A stretch of 64,000 nt of DNA from DT-111 sp965263225 (GTDB lineage Bacteria > Bacteroidota > Bacteroidia > Chitinophagales > Saprospiraceae). Below the pieces are notes generated by a model. It ran no database searches, was not told where the DNA came from, and was given only the letters and a program-made list of their open reading frames with translations. This document shows, piece by piece, positions 1 through 10,629 of this stretch. The DNA lies in contig CBDHHG010000008.1 in NCBI GenBank assembly GCA_965263225.1, positions 248,001-312,000 on the forward strand. The letters run 5' to 3'. The position numbers and the translations under genes were made by a program. Every line of letters starts with the position of its first letter. Within the stretch, counting starts at the first letter, position 1.

Positions 1-19
1 TACAAGAGACAATTTAAAT

Positions 20-45
20 GGCCCGGCGGTTTGCCGGGCTTCATT
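20..45 (+). terminator. Rho-independent terminator of a gene upstream of the window
   Basis: GCCCGGC (21-27) pairs perfectly with GCCGGGC (33-39) around a short loop and is followed by a T-rich stretch. It lies before the first permease start at 108, so it most likely ends a plus-strand gene outside the window. Confidence 0.6.
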
Positions 46-107
46 CTCCACAACAAAATATAAGTAATCAAATAAGAAATCACCCGAAATTTTTTTAAAA
101 CTACATC

Positions 108-2534
108 ATGCTGAATCACTACATCAAGGCCATTTTTCGAAGCTTCTGGAACCGGAAAGTTTTTTCTGGACTGAATCTGCTCGGCCTTACCTTAGGGATT
201 ACAGCATTTCTTTTCATTCTACAATACGTTAGCTATCACTATTCTTTTAACCAATTTCACGAAGAATTACCCGAGATACACCGACTGTTACTAGGTGATG
301 GCGAACAATCTAATGAATGGGTGCCTCCCATGTTGGCACCCGCAGCTATGGAAACTAGTCCTCACATCCAGGCTTACGCCAGATTTATGGATCAAATGGA
401 TGGACTCGTTCAAATTAAACTAGACTCGGATGAACAGCTAAAATCCTTTAAAGAGGAAGCCATCTGGTATGCAGATGGTAGCCTCTTTGACATCCTTACA
501 CATCCCTTTCTTCAGGGGAGTAAACCGGATCAGGCTTATATGGTGGCTCTATCTGCCAGTACCGCTCATCGTTATTTCGGTACCGAAGATCCTGTTGGTA
601 AGCCATTGTTGCTTAACAATCAATTTGGAGCACATCAATATACCGTGAGTGGGGTGTATGAGGATGTTCCACTGACCTCAGATTACCAGTTCAATCTGGT
701 ATTCTCCTTGAATAATTTTAAAAACATTACCAGCCTCAATGGTAGCGGATGGGCACATCTGGAACATTGGGGATTCTCTGCTTACAAATCTTTTATAAAA
801 GTAGCCACCGGACAGGATGCCGGTCAAGTGGAAGCCAGTTTGCAAGTGTTAGCGGATAAGATGCCAGATTATTTGGGGCATGAGATCATGTTGCAGCCAT
901 TGGAAGAGGTGCATTTGGGCGAAGGATTAACCGGGGCCATTCCAAGCTTTGTCAATGTGCAATTCCTGTATTTACTTCTAACGATTGCCTTGCTCATCAT
1001 TGGGATAGCTTGGATCAATTACGTGAATCTTTCTACAGCGGTAGGCATTACGCGGGCGAAGGAGGTAAGTGTTCGAAAAGTGGTAGGAGCCGGTAAATCG
1101 CAATTGTCCATCCAATTCCTGGGGGAAGCTTTAGCGATGAATGGAATAGCCTTATTGGCAAGTTTGGGGCTAATCGATCTTTTACAACCCTACTTTAATG
1201 AACTTTTGGGCGTATCCTTATCGTTGAGCATCTTGTTTAATGCCTTTCAACTAAGTGTGCTTGGTTTGGTGCTTTTAGTATTAGGTATTACCGTATCAGG
1301 GGGATATGTAGCCTACTTTCTAGCCAGGCGGAATCCGGTTGAGATGTTAAAGGGTAAATTTTTGCAGACGGCAAAAGGGCAATGGGTACGGAAAGGATTA
1401 ATGGTATTTCAGTTTTTAGTTTCAATCAGTTTGATCGTCTTCACCGTTCTGGTATTCCAACAACTTAACTATCTCCGGGATGCTGACCTGGGCTTTGATT
1501 CGGATCAATTGATGATGTTTAATGGCCCCGAAGGGGTGGGGAGCGATCAAATCGGCAGCTCAAGAGCTTTCCGGCAAGAATTAGCAAAGCTTTCTTTCCT
1601 AGAAGACTATTGTAATTCTGGTGCGGTACCGGGGCAGCATTACAATTTGTATGCACCAGGATATACTCGAATGAACCCAGCGCCAGGGGATGAGGAAAAA
1701 TCTTATGCTTTAATGCTGGTGGATGATCGATTTTTTAATACGTATGACATTCCTCTGAAAATAGGTAGACAATTTGAGGGCAAGATGCTGGCTGAAGATT
1801 GGTATGGCATACAGCATGCTGTGCTGAACGAGCTGGCAGTGAAGGAACTTGGATTTGAATCGCCCGAGGCAGCCATTGGGCAATATATAACTCGACAAGG
1901 GGCGGAACCCGTACAGGTGATTGGGGTGATTGAGAATTATCATCACGAAAGCTTACACAGCCCTTTCAGCCCTACTATCTTTTTACCTCACTTTAATGAT
2001 CACGTTTTTACCATAAAGCTCCAAACGGAAAACCTGGAAGAAAAGCTGGCTGCATTAAGTAGCCTGTACCAACAATTTTTTCCCGGTAATCCTTTTGATT
2101 GTCAGTTTGTAGATGAGCAGTTTGATCAGCAATATGAAGCAGACGATCGATTCGGGAATTTGTTTGGCTTGGCTTCATTGCTAGCCATCTTCATTGCCTG
2201 TTTGGGCTTATTTGGTTTATCGCTCTTTACAGTAGAGCAACGTTCAAAAGAAATCGGTATACGCCGGGTATTGGGGGCTTCTGCCCAGCAGATCCTGGCT
2301 TTACTCAATAAGGACTACGTTAAGCTATTGATGTTGGCCTTGGGGCTGGCCACTCCGTTTGCCTATTTTGGCGCGGAGCGCTGGCTCCAAGACTTTGCTT
2401 ATCAGACACCAATCCAATGGTGGTTGTTCCCCTTAGCAGGCGGATTAACGCTACTGCTTGCATTTACTATTGTCAGCATTAATGCATTGAAAAAGACTTG
2501 GGCAAATCCAGTGGACACTTTGCGGGATGAGTAA
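108..2534 (+). CDS. FtsX/MacB-type ABC transporter permease, copy 1
   Basis: This 808-residue inner-membrane protein has the architecture usual for Bacteroidota MacB-like permeases. There is one N-terminal membrane helix (about 18-40), a periplasmic MacB_PCD-like domain, a first FtsX core near residues 285-410, another helix near 425-447, a second periplasmic domain, and a C-terminal FtsX core from about 680. Both cores carry the coupling motif: RAKEVSVRKVVGAG in the middle and SKEIGIRRVLGAS near the end. Such permeases normally work with a separate MacB-like ATPase and export or sense substrates at the periplasmic face; no ATPase is in this window. It is the first of five tandem paralogues at 100-310 bp spacing. 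The substrate cannot be told from sequence. Confidence 0.9.
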   Translation: MLNHYIKAIFRSFWNRKVFSGLNLLGLTLGITAFLFILQYVSYHYSFNQFHEELPEIHRLLLGDGEQSNEWVPPMLAPAAMETSPHIQAYARFMDQMDGLVQIKLDSDEQLKSFKEEAIWYADGSLFDILTHPFLQGSKPDQAYMVALSASTAHRYFGTEDPVGKPLLLNNQFGAHQYTVSGVYEDVPLTSDYQFNLVFSLNNFKNITSLNGSGWAHLEHWGFSAYKSFIKVATGQDAGQVEASLQVLADKMPDYLGHEIMLQPLEEVHLGEGLTGAIPSFVNVQFLYLLLTIALLIIGIAWINYVNLSTAVGITRAKEVSVRKVVGAGKSQLSIQFLGEALAMNGIALLASLGLIDLLQPYFNELLGVSLSLSILFNAFQLSVLGLVLLVLGITVSGGYVAYFLARRNPVEMLKGKFLQTAKGQWVRKGLMVFQFLVSISLIVFTVLVFQQLNYLRDADLGFDSDQLMMFNGPEGVGSDQIGSSRAFRQELAKLSFLEDYCNSGAVPGQHYNLYAPGYTRMNPAPGDEEKSYALMLVDDRFFNTYDIPLKIGRQFEGKMLAEDWYGIQHAVLNELAVKELGFESPEAAIGQYITRQGAEPVQVIGVIENYHHESLHSPFSPTIFLPHFNDHVFTIKLQTENLEEKLAALSSLYQQFFPGNPFDCQFVDEQFDQQYEADDRFGNLFGLASLLAIFIACLGLFGLSLFTVEQRSKEIGIRRVLGASAQQILALLNKDYVKLLMLALGLATPFAYFGAERWLQDFAYQTPIQWWLFPLAGGLTLLLAFTIVSINALKKTWANPVDTLRDE

Positions 2535-2712
2535 GGCATACTGCTGTAAGCGGAGCCGCTGCCTATCAAAATCTTGACATGGATACACCCTCTTACTAGG
2601 ATATGAAAAAAGCTAGCCCTTTCAACCTCTCTTTTCTTTACCTGCTAGGATCATACCTTGGAGATATAGCCCAACCTCAATTACATCAGACAACTTCCAA
2701 ATCCTAAGACGA

Positions 2713-5121
2713 ATGTTTTATAATTACCTCAAGACTGCCTTCAGAAACCTATGGCGTAAGCGTCAGATATCGATGATCAATTTCATCGGAATGTGGGTGG
2801 CCTTGACGGTAGTTTTACTCATTTTCCTATTTGTGAGAGATGAGCAAAGCTTCGATCAGTTTCATGCCAACAAGCATGATATTTATCGAGTTATCAACCA
2901 AAGTGTCAATGGTTATCTTGGAGATTATAAAAATGGTTTTACCGGAATTCCTCAGGGGCCAAGTTTTACAGAGAGTATCGACGAAGTAGAAGCTTTTGTA
3001 CGGGTAAAGGGATATCCAGAATTAGTCCGAGTAAACGGACAGAACTTCTACGGCGATATGCTATATGTGGACACTACATTTTTTGACATTTTCTCTTTTG
3101 ATATACTACAAGGGGCAGGCCCTGACCAGTTGCTGGAACCACACCAGGTGATATTGTCTGCCAAACAAGCTGAGGTTTTATTTGGGGGAGACAACCCCCT
3201 TGGTCAAGTGGTGGAGATTCAAGAGGAGGAGGATCAGTTTAGTGAGCTAACTGTCATCGGGGTAGCCGAAACACCGCCTGCTAATTCCAGTTTGCAGTTT
3301 GACTTTATTTTACCTTTTAAACGCTACCTTTTGGCTGAACACCCTGAACGTCAACAGGATTGGATTAGCTCTAACCTAAATACCTTCTTACAACTAAAGG
3401 AAGGAGCGGATACGGATCGGGTAATTGAGAAGATGGCTGCCATTGCCGATAAAGAAATGGCACCCCAATTGAGCGAACTTAAGGAGTCGAAACCTAATGC
3501 ACGTTATTGGTTTGAGCTTCAAGCCTTGCTGGATGTACACTTGGAAGAGGAACTCAAGGTATCGAATGGATTGGAACGGGGCAGTAACCCACAATACTCT
3601 TACTTACTCATTGGAGTTGCGTTTCTAGTGTTGCTTTTGGCCTGTATTAATTTCATCAATTTATCCTTGGCTCAATCAATGGATCGAGGACGTGAAGTAG
3701 GCGTGCGAAAAGTCATTGGGGGGTCCAGAAAGCAGCTAATTGTTCAGTTCTTGTCCGAATCTTGGTTATTGGTTGGGTTGGCGGTATTGCCTGCCCTGGT
3801 CGCGATACAGTGGCTTTTGCCTTTCTTTAACCATTTTACGGGAAAATTTATTTCGGCCCAGGTGCTCAGCGAAATGCCGGTGATCGGGGCTATCTTATTG
3901 TTCCACTGGCTGTTAGCCGTACTGGCAGGCTTTTATCCAGCCCTAATCTTATCTGGTTTTAAACCCGTACATGCCATCGTTAATCGAGTGCGTTTATCCG
4001 GGCGTCATAATTGGGCCAAAGGTTTGGTAGTCTTTCAGTTTTCGTTGGCCATACTATTCGTATTGGGGGCCGTTTTGTTTCATCAGCAGTTTCGGTTTTT
4101 GCAGAATAAAGAACTAGGTTATGATCCATCTGGTATTATCGGTATGGAGATACCCTGGTCTACCAGTACTGAATTAGCACCTGTAATTAAGGAGGAATTG
4201 GCCCAATATCCATTTATTGAGCAAGTGACAGCTAGAGCCAATATTTCTAAATACGGCGTGAATCGTACCCAAGTGAAGTATGATGGAGATCAGTCCATTA
4301 TGGCGGCCTATGGCAGCATCGACGCCAGTTTTATTCCGGCCTTTGGCATTCAAATGTTGCAAGGTGAAAATTTCAACGCCTTACGTTCAACAGATTCGCT
4401 TAATCGAGTACTGGTCAATGAGACTTTCGTAAAATCAGTACAATGGGACGAGCCTATTGGTAAGATTGTGCAATGGGGAGATAACTCGATGGAGGTGATC
4501 GGGGTAGTAAAAGATTTCCATTTAGAATCGCTCAAAGAGTCAATCAAACCTTTAGTACTATATTCAAAACCCAATACTCGGGTCAAAGAAATATGGGTAA
4601 AGGCCCAAGATCAATACGCCGCTCAAACGGTTAAATTATTGGAAGAAATTCATGAAAGACACCTCGGCTATTTACCCTTTGAATATAGTTTTCTCGAAAA
4701 TGACATCAGCGCTTATTATGAGTCCGAGGAGAGGTGGAAGAAGATGATAAATTGGGCTAGTGGCCTCATGTTACTGATAGCAGCATTGGGTATTATGGGC
4801 TTATCCGCTTTGTTGGTGATACAACGTAAGCAAGAGATTGGCATACGTAAAATACTGGGGGCTACGGTGGGTCAGTTGGTTCAATTGCTATCCTTACCGC
4901 TGATTAAGTTGGTGGGCCTGGCTTTCTTGATGGCGACTCCCGTGGCTTGGTGGCTAGGGCAGAAGTGGCTGTCGAGCAACTATGCCTTTTACGTAGAATT
5001 GCATTGGAGTTTCTTTGTAACTGTAGGTATGGGAACCCTATTGGTAGCGAGCTTGACTGTCTGCCGGGAGGCCATGGTGCATGCTCGGGCTAATCCCATT
5101 GATAGTCTTCAAAAGGATTAG
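2713..5121 (+). CDS. FtsX/MacB-type ABC transporter permease, copy 2
   Basis: An 802-residue paralogue of the preceding gene with the same duplicated layout: N-terminal helix, periplasmic domain, FtsX core with REVGVRKVIGGSRKQL, a second periplasmic domain, and a C-terminal core with KQEIGIRKILGAT. It starts MFYNYLKTAFRNLWRK, the typical positively charged start of the family. It is clearly diverged from its neighbours outside the two coupling motifs, so the duplication is old. The 178-bp gap before it shows no clear terminator, so it may be cotranscribed with copy 1. Role is inferred only as ABC-type permease; the partner ATPase is not local. Confidence 0.9.
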   Translation: MFYNYLKTAFRNLWRKRQISMINFIGMWVALTVVLLIFLFVRDEQSFDQFHANKHDIYRVINQSVNGYLGDYKNGFTGIPQGPSFTESIDEVEAFVRVKGYPELVRVNGQNFYGDMLYVDTTFFDIFSFDILQGAGPDQLLEPHQVILSAKQAEVLFGGDNPLGQVVEIQEEEDQFSELTVIGVAETPPANSSLQFDFILPFKRYLLAEHPERQQDWISSNLNTFLQLKEGADTDRVIEKMAAIADKEMAPQLSELKESKPNARYWFELQALLDVHLEEELKVSNGLERGSNPQYSYLLIGVAFLVLLLACINFINLSLAQSMDRGREVGVRKVIGGSRKQLIVQFLSESWLLVGLAVLPALVAIQWLLPFFNHFTGKFISAQVLSEMPVIGAILLFHWLLAVLAGFYPALILSGFKPVHAIVNRVRLSGRHNWAKGLVVFQFSLAILFVLGAVLFHQQFRFLQNKELGYDPSGIIGMEIPWSTSTELAPVIKEELAQYPFIEQVTARANISKYGVNRTQVKYDGDQSIMAAYGSIDASFIPAFGIQMLQGENFNALRSTDSLNRVLVNETFVKSVQWDEPIGKIVQWGDNSMEVIGVVKDFHLESLKESIKPLVLYSKPNTRVKEIWVKAQDQYAAQTVKLLEEIHERHLGYLPFEYSFLENDISAYYESEERWKKMINWASGLMLLIAALGIMGLSALLVIQRKQEIGIRKILGATVGQLVQLLSLPLIKLVGLAFLMATPVAWWLGQKWLSSNYAFYVELHWSFFVTVGMGTLLVASLTVCREAMVHARANPIDSLQKD

Positions 5122-5231
5122 TGCCAAGGAATGTAAGCACAAACATGTTTTGGAAATGCATACAGCATCTCTAAGTATAAATTACAAAAGTCGCAGTTGA
5201 GTATAGCTGCTATTAACCAAAAAAGACCTTC

Positions 5232-7685
5232 ATGTTTCAGCATTATTTGAAGTCGGCTGTTCGTAGTTTGTTTAAGAACAAGCGATTTGCCTTGGTCAAT
5301 ATGTTAGGCTTGGCCATTGGGATGGGAGCATGCTTAATGCTTCTTGAGTATGTAAGTTTTGAAAAGAGCTTTGATGGTTTCCATGAGCATGCAGATCGCA
5401 TTTATCGGGTGGTGAATCATCGATTTAAAAATGGAGAACCAGTTCAACTGGGGACCATTACCTATCCACGGGTGGGGTATCAAATGCAAGAGGATTTTCC
5501 AGAAGTTGAGCGGGCAAGCCGAATAATACCGGGACTGAGCCTGCATGTGCATAAAGGCGATCAAGACATGATCTTGATCAATGATCCTATTTTTGCAGAT
5601 AACAACTTCTTCCAATTACTGAGTTATCCACTACTGATTGGCGATCCAACTACCGCTTTGCAGGAGGCTAATTCTTTAGTGATATCCGAAAGCAGGGCCA
5701 GGCAGCTTTTTGGGGCAGAAGTACAATTGTCTAGCCTGATCGATAAGTCGATTCATTTCAATAATCAACAGCTAGTCATCAAAGGGATTTGTAAGGATTT
5801 GCCAGCTAATACCATTCTGCAGTATGACTTTTTTGTTAGCTATGCTACGTTTATCAATTCCAATCCTGATGCAGACAATAGCTGGACATGGTCAGATTTC
5901 TACCACTTCCTGGAACTCGCCCCTGGGACGGATGTAGCTGCTTTGGAAGCCAAATTTGCTGCCTTTAGTGAAAGACATTTCCATGGAGAAGAAGTTTCGG
6001 GCTCAGAGGAACACTTTTATTTACAACCCATTAAGGAGGCACACCTGAATTCCTCCGACTTCGAATACGAAATAGGTACGACGGCCAACGGCAATTCTGT
6101 ATCCACCATGCTATTGATCGCGTTCTTTATTCTTCTCCTGGCCTGGATCAATTATGTGAACCTGGCTACGGTTCGCGCTATTGAACGTTCCAGAGAGGTC
6201 GGGGTGCGCAAGATTGTGGGGGCGAGACGTGTGCAGCTAATGGGGCAATTTTTATCGGAGGCACTCTTGATGAATTTGGTGGCCTTCCTATTGGCCACCC
6301 AATTAGCGGAACTAGCGCGTCACCAGTTGGCTCCGTATTTGGGCATTGAACTGCCGCAGAGTTTTTTATGGGGGGGAGATGGAGCATTGGTGCTCATTAG
6401 TGCGGTGTTACTGGTGTTGATGTTAGGCGTGTTGGTGACAGGCAGTTATCCCGCTTTTGTATTGTCGGGCTTCAAGATGACGAACATTATCAAAGGGAAA
6501 TTTCAACAAGCAGGTTCAGGGCGATTGTTGCGCAGAGGCCTGATTGTATTTCAATTTGCAGCCTCTATCGCTTTAATGGCAGGTACTATGCTAGTCTATC
6601 GCCAGATCACCTTTATGAACAAGCAGGATTTAGGTGTAGCTATCGACGAGACTTTAATATTAGGTGGGCCGGCGATCACCCAATTTGATTCCAATTTTAT
6701 TCATAAAATCAATGCCTTTAAAGGAGAGCTAACTAAAATTCCAGGAGTGACCAAGGCGGCTAGTTCTAGCCGTGTGCCGGGTATGATGACGGCGCGTATG
6801 TTTGACGTTCGACCTAGTGGACCGAACAAGGACCAAGGCTATTCTACGAGTTTTATGGATATCGATTTTGATTATACTGATCTCTATGAACTGGAACCAA
6901 TAAGTGGTCGACAGCTGCGATTAAGCGATCATAATTTCAACGGTAGTTTGGTGAAAAACGTATTAATCAATGAAGCTGCGGTAGAGCTATTTGGTTTCGA
7001 AAGCCCTGAAAAAGCAGTGAATGAACAGTTATCATTCGGAACCGATCGAAGGAGTTGGGATATTGTGGGCGTACTCCCGAATTTTCACCAGCGATCTCTT
7101 CAGCACAAGATCGAACCCCTGATCTTCTTACCCTTTTATAGCTCCTTTCACTTTATTTCAGTGAAAATGGAACAAGCGGATGTTGCTGCAGTCTTGGCTG
7201 CGGCCAAGGAACGTTATCAGGATTTCTTCCCAGGGAATGCGTTCAACTCCTTTTTCCTGGACGATGCCTTCCAGCGGAACTATGAATCAGAAGTGGTCTT
7301 TAGCCGTATCCTGTTATTCTTTACCCTCTTGGCGATATTGGTGGCCTGTTTAGGCTTATTCTCACTAGTATCTTATACCACCTTCCTGAGATCTAAGGAA
7401 ATTGGTATCCGAAAAGTGTTAGGTGCATCGGTCGGTTCTATCGTAAGTTTATTGAGTCAAGACTTCTTGAAGCTGATCGGACTAGCCGTTCTACTGGCTA
7501 TTCCCGTGGCTTGGTATGTCCTTCGCCTATGGCTGAGAGATTTTGCTTATCAAACGGCTATCCCCTGGTGGTTATTTGGGGTTGTGGGTTTGTTGGCGAT
7601 GGGTATTGGCGTGTTGACGGTAGGTGGGCAATCCCTGAAAGCGGCCTTAGCGAATCCGGTGGAGGCCATTAAACAAGAGGGCTAA
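5232..7685 (+). CDS. FtsX/MacB-type ABC transporter permease, copy 3
   Basis: An 817-residue permease with the same two-core structure. The middle core reads RSREVGVRKIVGARRVQL and the C-terminal core SKEIGIRKVLGAS, followed by the closing pattern ANPVEAIK that these paralogues share. Only 110 bp separate it from copy 2. A terminator-like hairpin at 7790-7827 lies downstream, so copies 1-3 could form one transcription unit. Membrane location and ABC-permease type are well supported; substrate and ATPase partner are unknown. Confidence 0.9.
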   Translation: MFQHYLKSAVRSLFKNKRFALVNMLGLAIGMGACLMLLEYVSFEKSFDGFHEHADRIYRVVNHRFKNGEPVQLGTITYPRVGYQMQEDFPEVERASRIIPGLSLHVHKGDQDMILINDPIFADNNFFQLLSYPLLIGDPTTALQEANSLVISESRARQLFGAEVQLSSLIDKSIHFNNQQLVIKGICKDLPANTILQYDFFVSYATFINSNPDADNSWTWSDFYHFLELAPGTDVAALEAKFAAFSERHFHGEEVSGSEEHFYLQPIKEAHLNSSDFEYEIGTTANGNSVSTMLLIAFFILLLAWINYVNLATVRAIERSREVGVRKIVGARRVQLMGQFLSEALLMNLVAFLLATQLAELARHQLAPYLGIELPQSFLWGGDGALVLISAVLLVLMLGVLVTGSYPAFVLSGFKMTNIIKGKFQQAGSGRLLRRGLIVFQFAASIALMAGTMLVYRQITFMNKQDLGVAIDETLILGGPAITQFDSNFIHKINAFKGELTKIPGVTKAASSSRVPGMMTARMFDVRPSGPNKDQGYSTSFMDIDFDYTDLYELEPISGRQLRLSDHNFNGSLVKNVLINEAAVELFGFESPEKAVNEQLSFGTDRRSWDIVGVLPNFHQRSLQHKIEPLIFLPFYSSFHFISVKMEQADVAAVLAAAKERYQDFFPGNAFNSFFLDDAFQRNYESEVVFSRILLFFTLLAILVACLGLFSLVSYTTFLRSKEIGIRKVLGASVGSIVSLLSQDFLKLIGLAVLLAIPVAWYVLRLWLRDFAYQTAIPWWLFGVVGLLAMGIGVLTVGGQSLKAALANPVEAIKQEG

Positions 7686-7789
7686 TAAAGGACGATGCAA
7701 CCATTGCAAAGTTAATTCGTCTTTGTAATCGTAGCGCACAGAAATTGTTGGAGGGGGTACTAACTCGGATTCAACATTGTAAAAATAAG

Positions 7790-7827
7790 CTGCCTCTGGA
7801 AGAGATGTAACTCTTTCAGGGGCTTTT
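7790..7827 (+). terminator. Terminator-like hairpin after permease copy 3
   Basis: GCCTCTGGAAGAG (7792-7804) pairs with CTCTTTCAGGGGC (7811-7823), a 13-bp stem with two G-U pairs, followed by TTTT. It sits in the 305-bp gap between permease copies 3 and 4. No gene is seen in that gap. Confidence 0.55.
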
Positions 7828-7845
7828 GCTCGATAAGGATCAAGA
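7820..7845 (+). repeat. Small repeated motif, copy A
   Basis: A GGGC stem start, a TTGCTC-type partner and the 13-mer ATAAGGATCAAGA (7833-7845) recur at 13335-13362 in the same orientation. Both copies follow a permease gene by 130-270 bp. It overlaps the tail of the terminator hairpin. Confidence 0.5.
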
Positions 7846-7990
7846 CAAAATAGAAGGGCCATTTCTCACAGTTTGCTCTTCTTTTTATAAACTCTTCTGT
7901 ACAGTTCATCAAAGCGGTATTAGCCCCAGGCTTTTACCCCTTCAGTGTTTAAGGCCATTGTTTTTGTGACCACCTAAAATTGTTCCGACT

Positions 7991-10438
7991 ATGTTTAAAA
8001 ATTACTTCAAGATTGCCTTGCGTCATCTATTAAAAGAGCGTCGATATACCTTCATTAATCTTACCGGTTTAGCTATCGGGGTAGGGGTGGCCCTACTGAT
8101 GTTTCTTTTTGTGAAGGAGGAATGGACTTATGATCATTTTCACGATAAGGCAGACCAAATCTATCGAGTTTGGGTAAAGGAGCATTACCAGGGGGAGATA
8201 TTTTTTAATACCACAACGCCTTATGTGCTAGGACGAGAATTAGCGGAGAACTTTCCTGAAATAGAGGCGGTTCCGCGGTATCTGACGGGAAGTTTTGGCG
8301 TTCGAGAAGGACAATTGACAGAACAGGAGGCCATCCATTTAGCGAATGCTGACTTTTTTGAAGCCTTCGATTTTCAGACGCTTTCCGGTGATCCCGTACA
8401 AAGTTTGAGTGAGCTGCGGACTACGGTAATTACAGTTCCAATAGCGAAGAAGTATTTCGGGGAAAAAGACCCTATTGGAAAGACGCTTTCTATACAATTA
8501 GATGGCGAATGGAGTGCATTTGAAGTAGGGGCAGTAGTAGAAACGCCTCCGACAAATTCCAGCATTCAATTTGACATGCTCATCCCTTTTGATAATATCA
8601 AGACATTTGTTTCGGAACGCACCCGTAACCATTGGCAAGTAGTTTCCCCCGAAACCTACATCCTGCTTCAGGATGGACAATCACTGGAAACGCTTTCCGA
8701 AAAAGTACAAAGTCATATAGATAGTAAGGTAGCAGGTATTTACGAAGCGGGGGAATACGAGATTGGCTTTCAACCCTTGAAGGATATTCACTTAAATAGT
8801 GAAATGCCAGCGGGTATTGTCAGTGTAAGTGATAGCCGTTATCCCTATATCATGGGAGGAGTCGCTATTCTTATTCTTCTGTTAGCTGGAATCAATTTTG
8901 TAACACTTTCTGTCGGACGGTCTGTCACTAGGGCAAAGGAAGTAGGGGTGCGAAAAGTAAGTGGGGCTAATCGCAAACAACTAATGATGCAGTTTTGGAG
9001 TGAAGCAATTCTAATTAGTATTGCTGCTGTTGTGGTGGGGGTGGCCTTAGCTCGACTCGTCCTACCTTTTTTCAATGAGATGGCAGGGAAATCCCTGGCG
9101 ATAGATTTTACTCCATTAAGCTTACTAACCTTAGTTTGCTTTGGGGGCAGCCTGGGTATTTTAGCGGGGATTTATCCGGCACTAGTGACCTCTGGCTATG
9201 CTCCGAAGTTGGCGTTTCAGGATAGGATCTCGAGTCTGGGCTCACGAAAGAATATGGTGTTACGAGGATTAATTGGATTCCAATTCATCTTATCGGTGAT
9301 TCTTATTGCTAGCACCATGATCATGCAGAAGCAATTACATTTTATCCAAAATGCCAATTTGGGCTTTGACAAAGAACAGGTATTGGCCTTTCCGTATACA
9401 CCAACCCCAGCTGAGGGTAAAACCTTTGCCGATTTGTATCGGGAAGGTATGCAACAGGCTGAAATTCTAGCCCAAGAACTGGATAAGAATTCAGAGGTAC
9501 TGGAGGTAGCAACCTCCTCCCATGCTTTGGGTGTACCTGGATGGGTGCAACTTGGTTATACCGATCCTAATCAGAAATTTCGCTGGTTCTCTAAATTAAC
9601 TGTGGATGAAAAATTCCTGCCCATGATGGGGGTACAATTGGAGAGTGGTCGACATTTTTCGAAGGAGGTAGGAGCAGATACACGTGCAGCTGTTATTATC
9701 AACAGGGCTATGGCCGATTTGCATGGGATCAAGGAGGCAGAAGAACAGATGCCGGCTCCCTTCGAAGCCTTTCACTTAATAGGTATTACAGAAAACTTTA
9801 ATTATAGCTCTTTGCACAATGCCGTAGAACCGCTAATGATCAGCATGGATCCCGTAGCAATTAACGGGGTAGTGAGTGATGTTGAGTATTCAGATTCTCC
9901 GATGACCAAGATTAGTGTTAAATTGAGTGGAGAAGGTCTCGCTTCGAGTGTGCAAGGTATTCAAGCTGCCTGGGAAAAAGTAGCCCCAGGTCAAGCGTTT
10001 AATTTTGCCTTTGTCGATGAAAACCTGGACCGGATGTATCGGGCTGAGCTGCGACTTGGTACAGTCATGCAATGGGCTACGATCTTGGCTATTTTGATTG
10101 CCTGTATGGGGCTATTTGGTATGGCTACCTTGATTTTAGCCCGCAAAACCAAGGAAATTGGTGTGCGAAAGGTACTGGGAGCATCCGCAATGGATATCTT
10201 GGTATTGCTCAATCGGCCCTTCACTTGGTTGGTGCTTATTGCGAATGTGATAGGAGCTCCGATCGCTTACTACTTTATGCAATCCTGGTTAGCCGATTTT
10301 GCCTACCGTACCCATGTGAGCCCACTACTGTTTATCTTTGTAGGGCTTATTGCTTTGGTAATTGCTTGGATCGCTGTGAGTTGGCAAGCCATCCGGGCTA
10401 CGCGCCTTAACCCTGTTGAGGCTTTACGATACGAATAA
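7991..10438 (+). CDS. FtsX/MacB-type ABC transporter permease, copy 4
   Basis: An 815-residue paralogue starting MFKNYFKIALRHLLKE. The first FtsX core carries RAKEVGVRKVSGANRKQL and the C-terminal one TKEIGVRKVLGAS, ending in RLNPVEALRYE. It follows a 305-bp gap that holds a terminator-like hairpin and a small repeated motif, so it probably has its own promoter. As for the other copies, the family is certain, the substrate is not, and no ATPase is encoded nearby. Confidence 0.9.
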   Translation: MFKNYFKIALRHLLKERRYTFINLTGLAIGVGVALLMFLFVKEEWTYDHFHDKADQIYRVWVKEHYQGEIFFNTTTPYVLGRELAENFPEIEAVPRYLTGSFGVREGQLTEQEAIHLANADFFEAFDFQTLSGDPVQSLSELRTTVITVPIAKKYFGEKDPIGKTLSIQLDGEWSAFEVGAVVETPPTNSSIQFDMLIPFDNIKTFVSERTRNHWQVVSPETYILLQDGQSLETLSEKVQSHIDSKVAGIYEAGEYEIGFQPLKDIHLNSEMPAGIVSVSDSRYPYIMGGVAILILLLAGINFVTLSVGRSVTRAKEVGVRKVSGANRKQLMMQFWSEAILISIAAVVVGVALARLVLPFFNEMAGKSLAIDFTPLSLLTLVCFGGSLGILAGIYPALVTSGYAPKLAFQDRISSLGSRKNMVLRGLIGFQFILSVILIASTMIMQKQLHFIQNANLGFDKEQVLAFPYTPTPAEGKTFADLYREGMQQAEILAQELDKNSEVLEVATSSHALGVPGWVQLGYTDPNQKFRWFSKLTVDEKFLPMMGVQLESGRHFSKEVGADTRAAVIINRAMADLHGIKEAEEQMPAPFEAFHLIGITENFNYSSLHNAVEPLMISMDPVAINGVVSDVEYSDSPMTKISVKLSGEGLASSVQGIQAAWEKVAPGQAFNFAFVDENLDRMYRAELRLGTVMQWATILAILIACMGLFGMATLILARKTKEIGVRKVLGASAMDILVLLNRPFTWLVLIANVIGAPIAYYFMQSWLADFAYRTHVSPLLFIFVGLIALVIAWIAVSWQAIRATRLNPVEALRYE

Positions 10439-10629
10439 TAGTGAATCCTGTAAGCCTTCATTAATCGACTACCTTCTTTGACAAATCCTTTGGACAATCA
10501 TAAAATGAGCTGAAAAAGCGCCCACTGAGGATAACTGTCAGCGGACGATTACCGTCAGTATAGCGTTCAATTTCAGTCTTGAGTGTCTTCAAACACGGGA
10601 TTTGCCGAAGAATCATTGACTATTATATT

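Noticed and set aside
10072..10410. 112-codon plus-strand frame inside permease copy 4
   Set aside because: Lies entirely within the intact FtsX core coding frame; Cys/Tyr-rich composition without motif.
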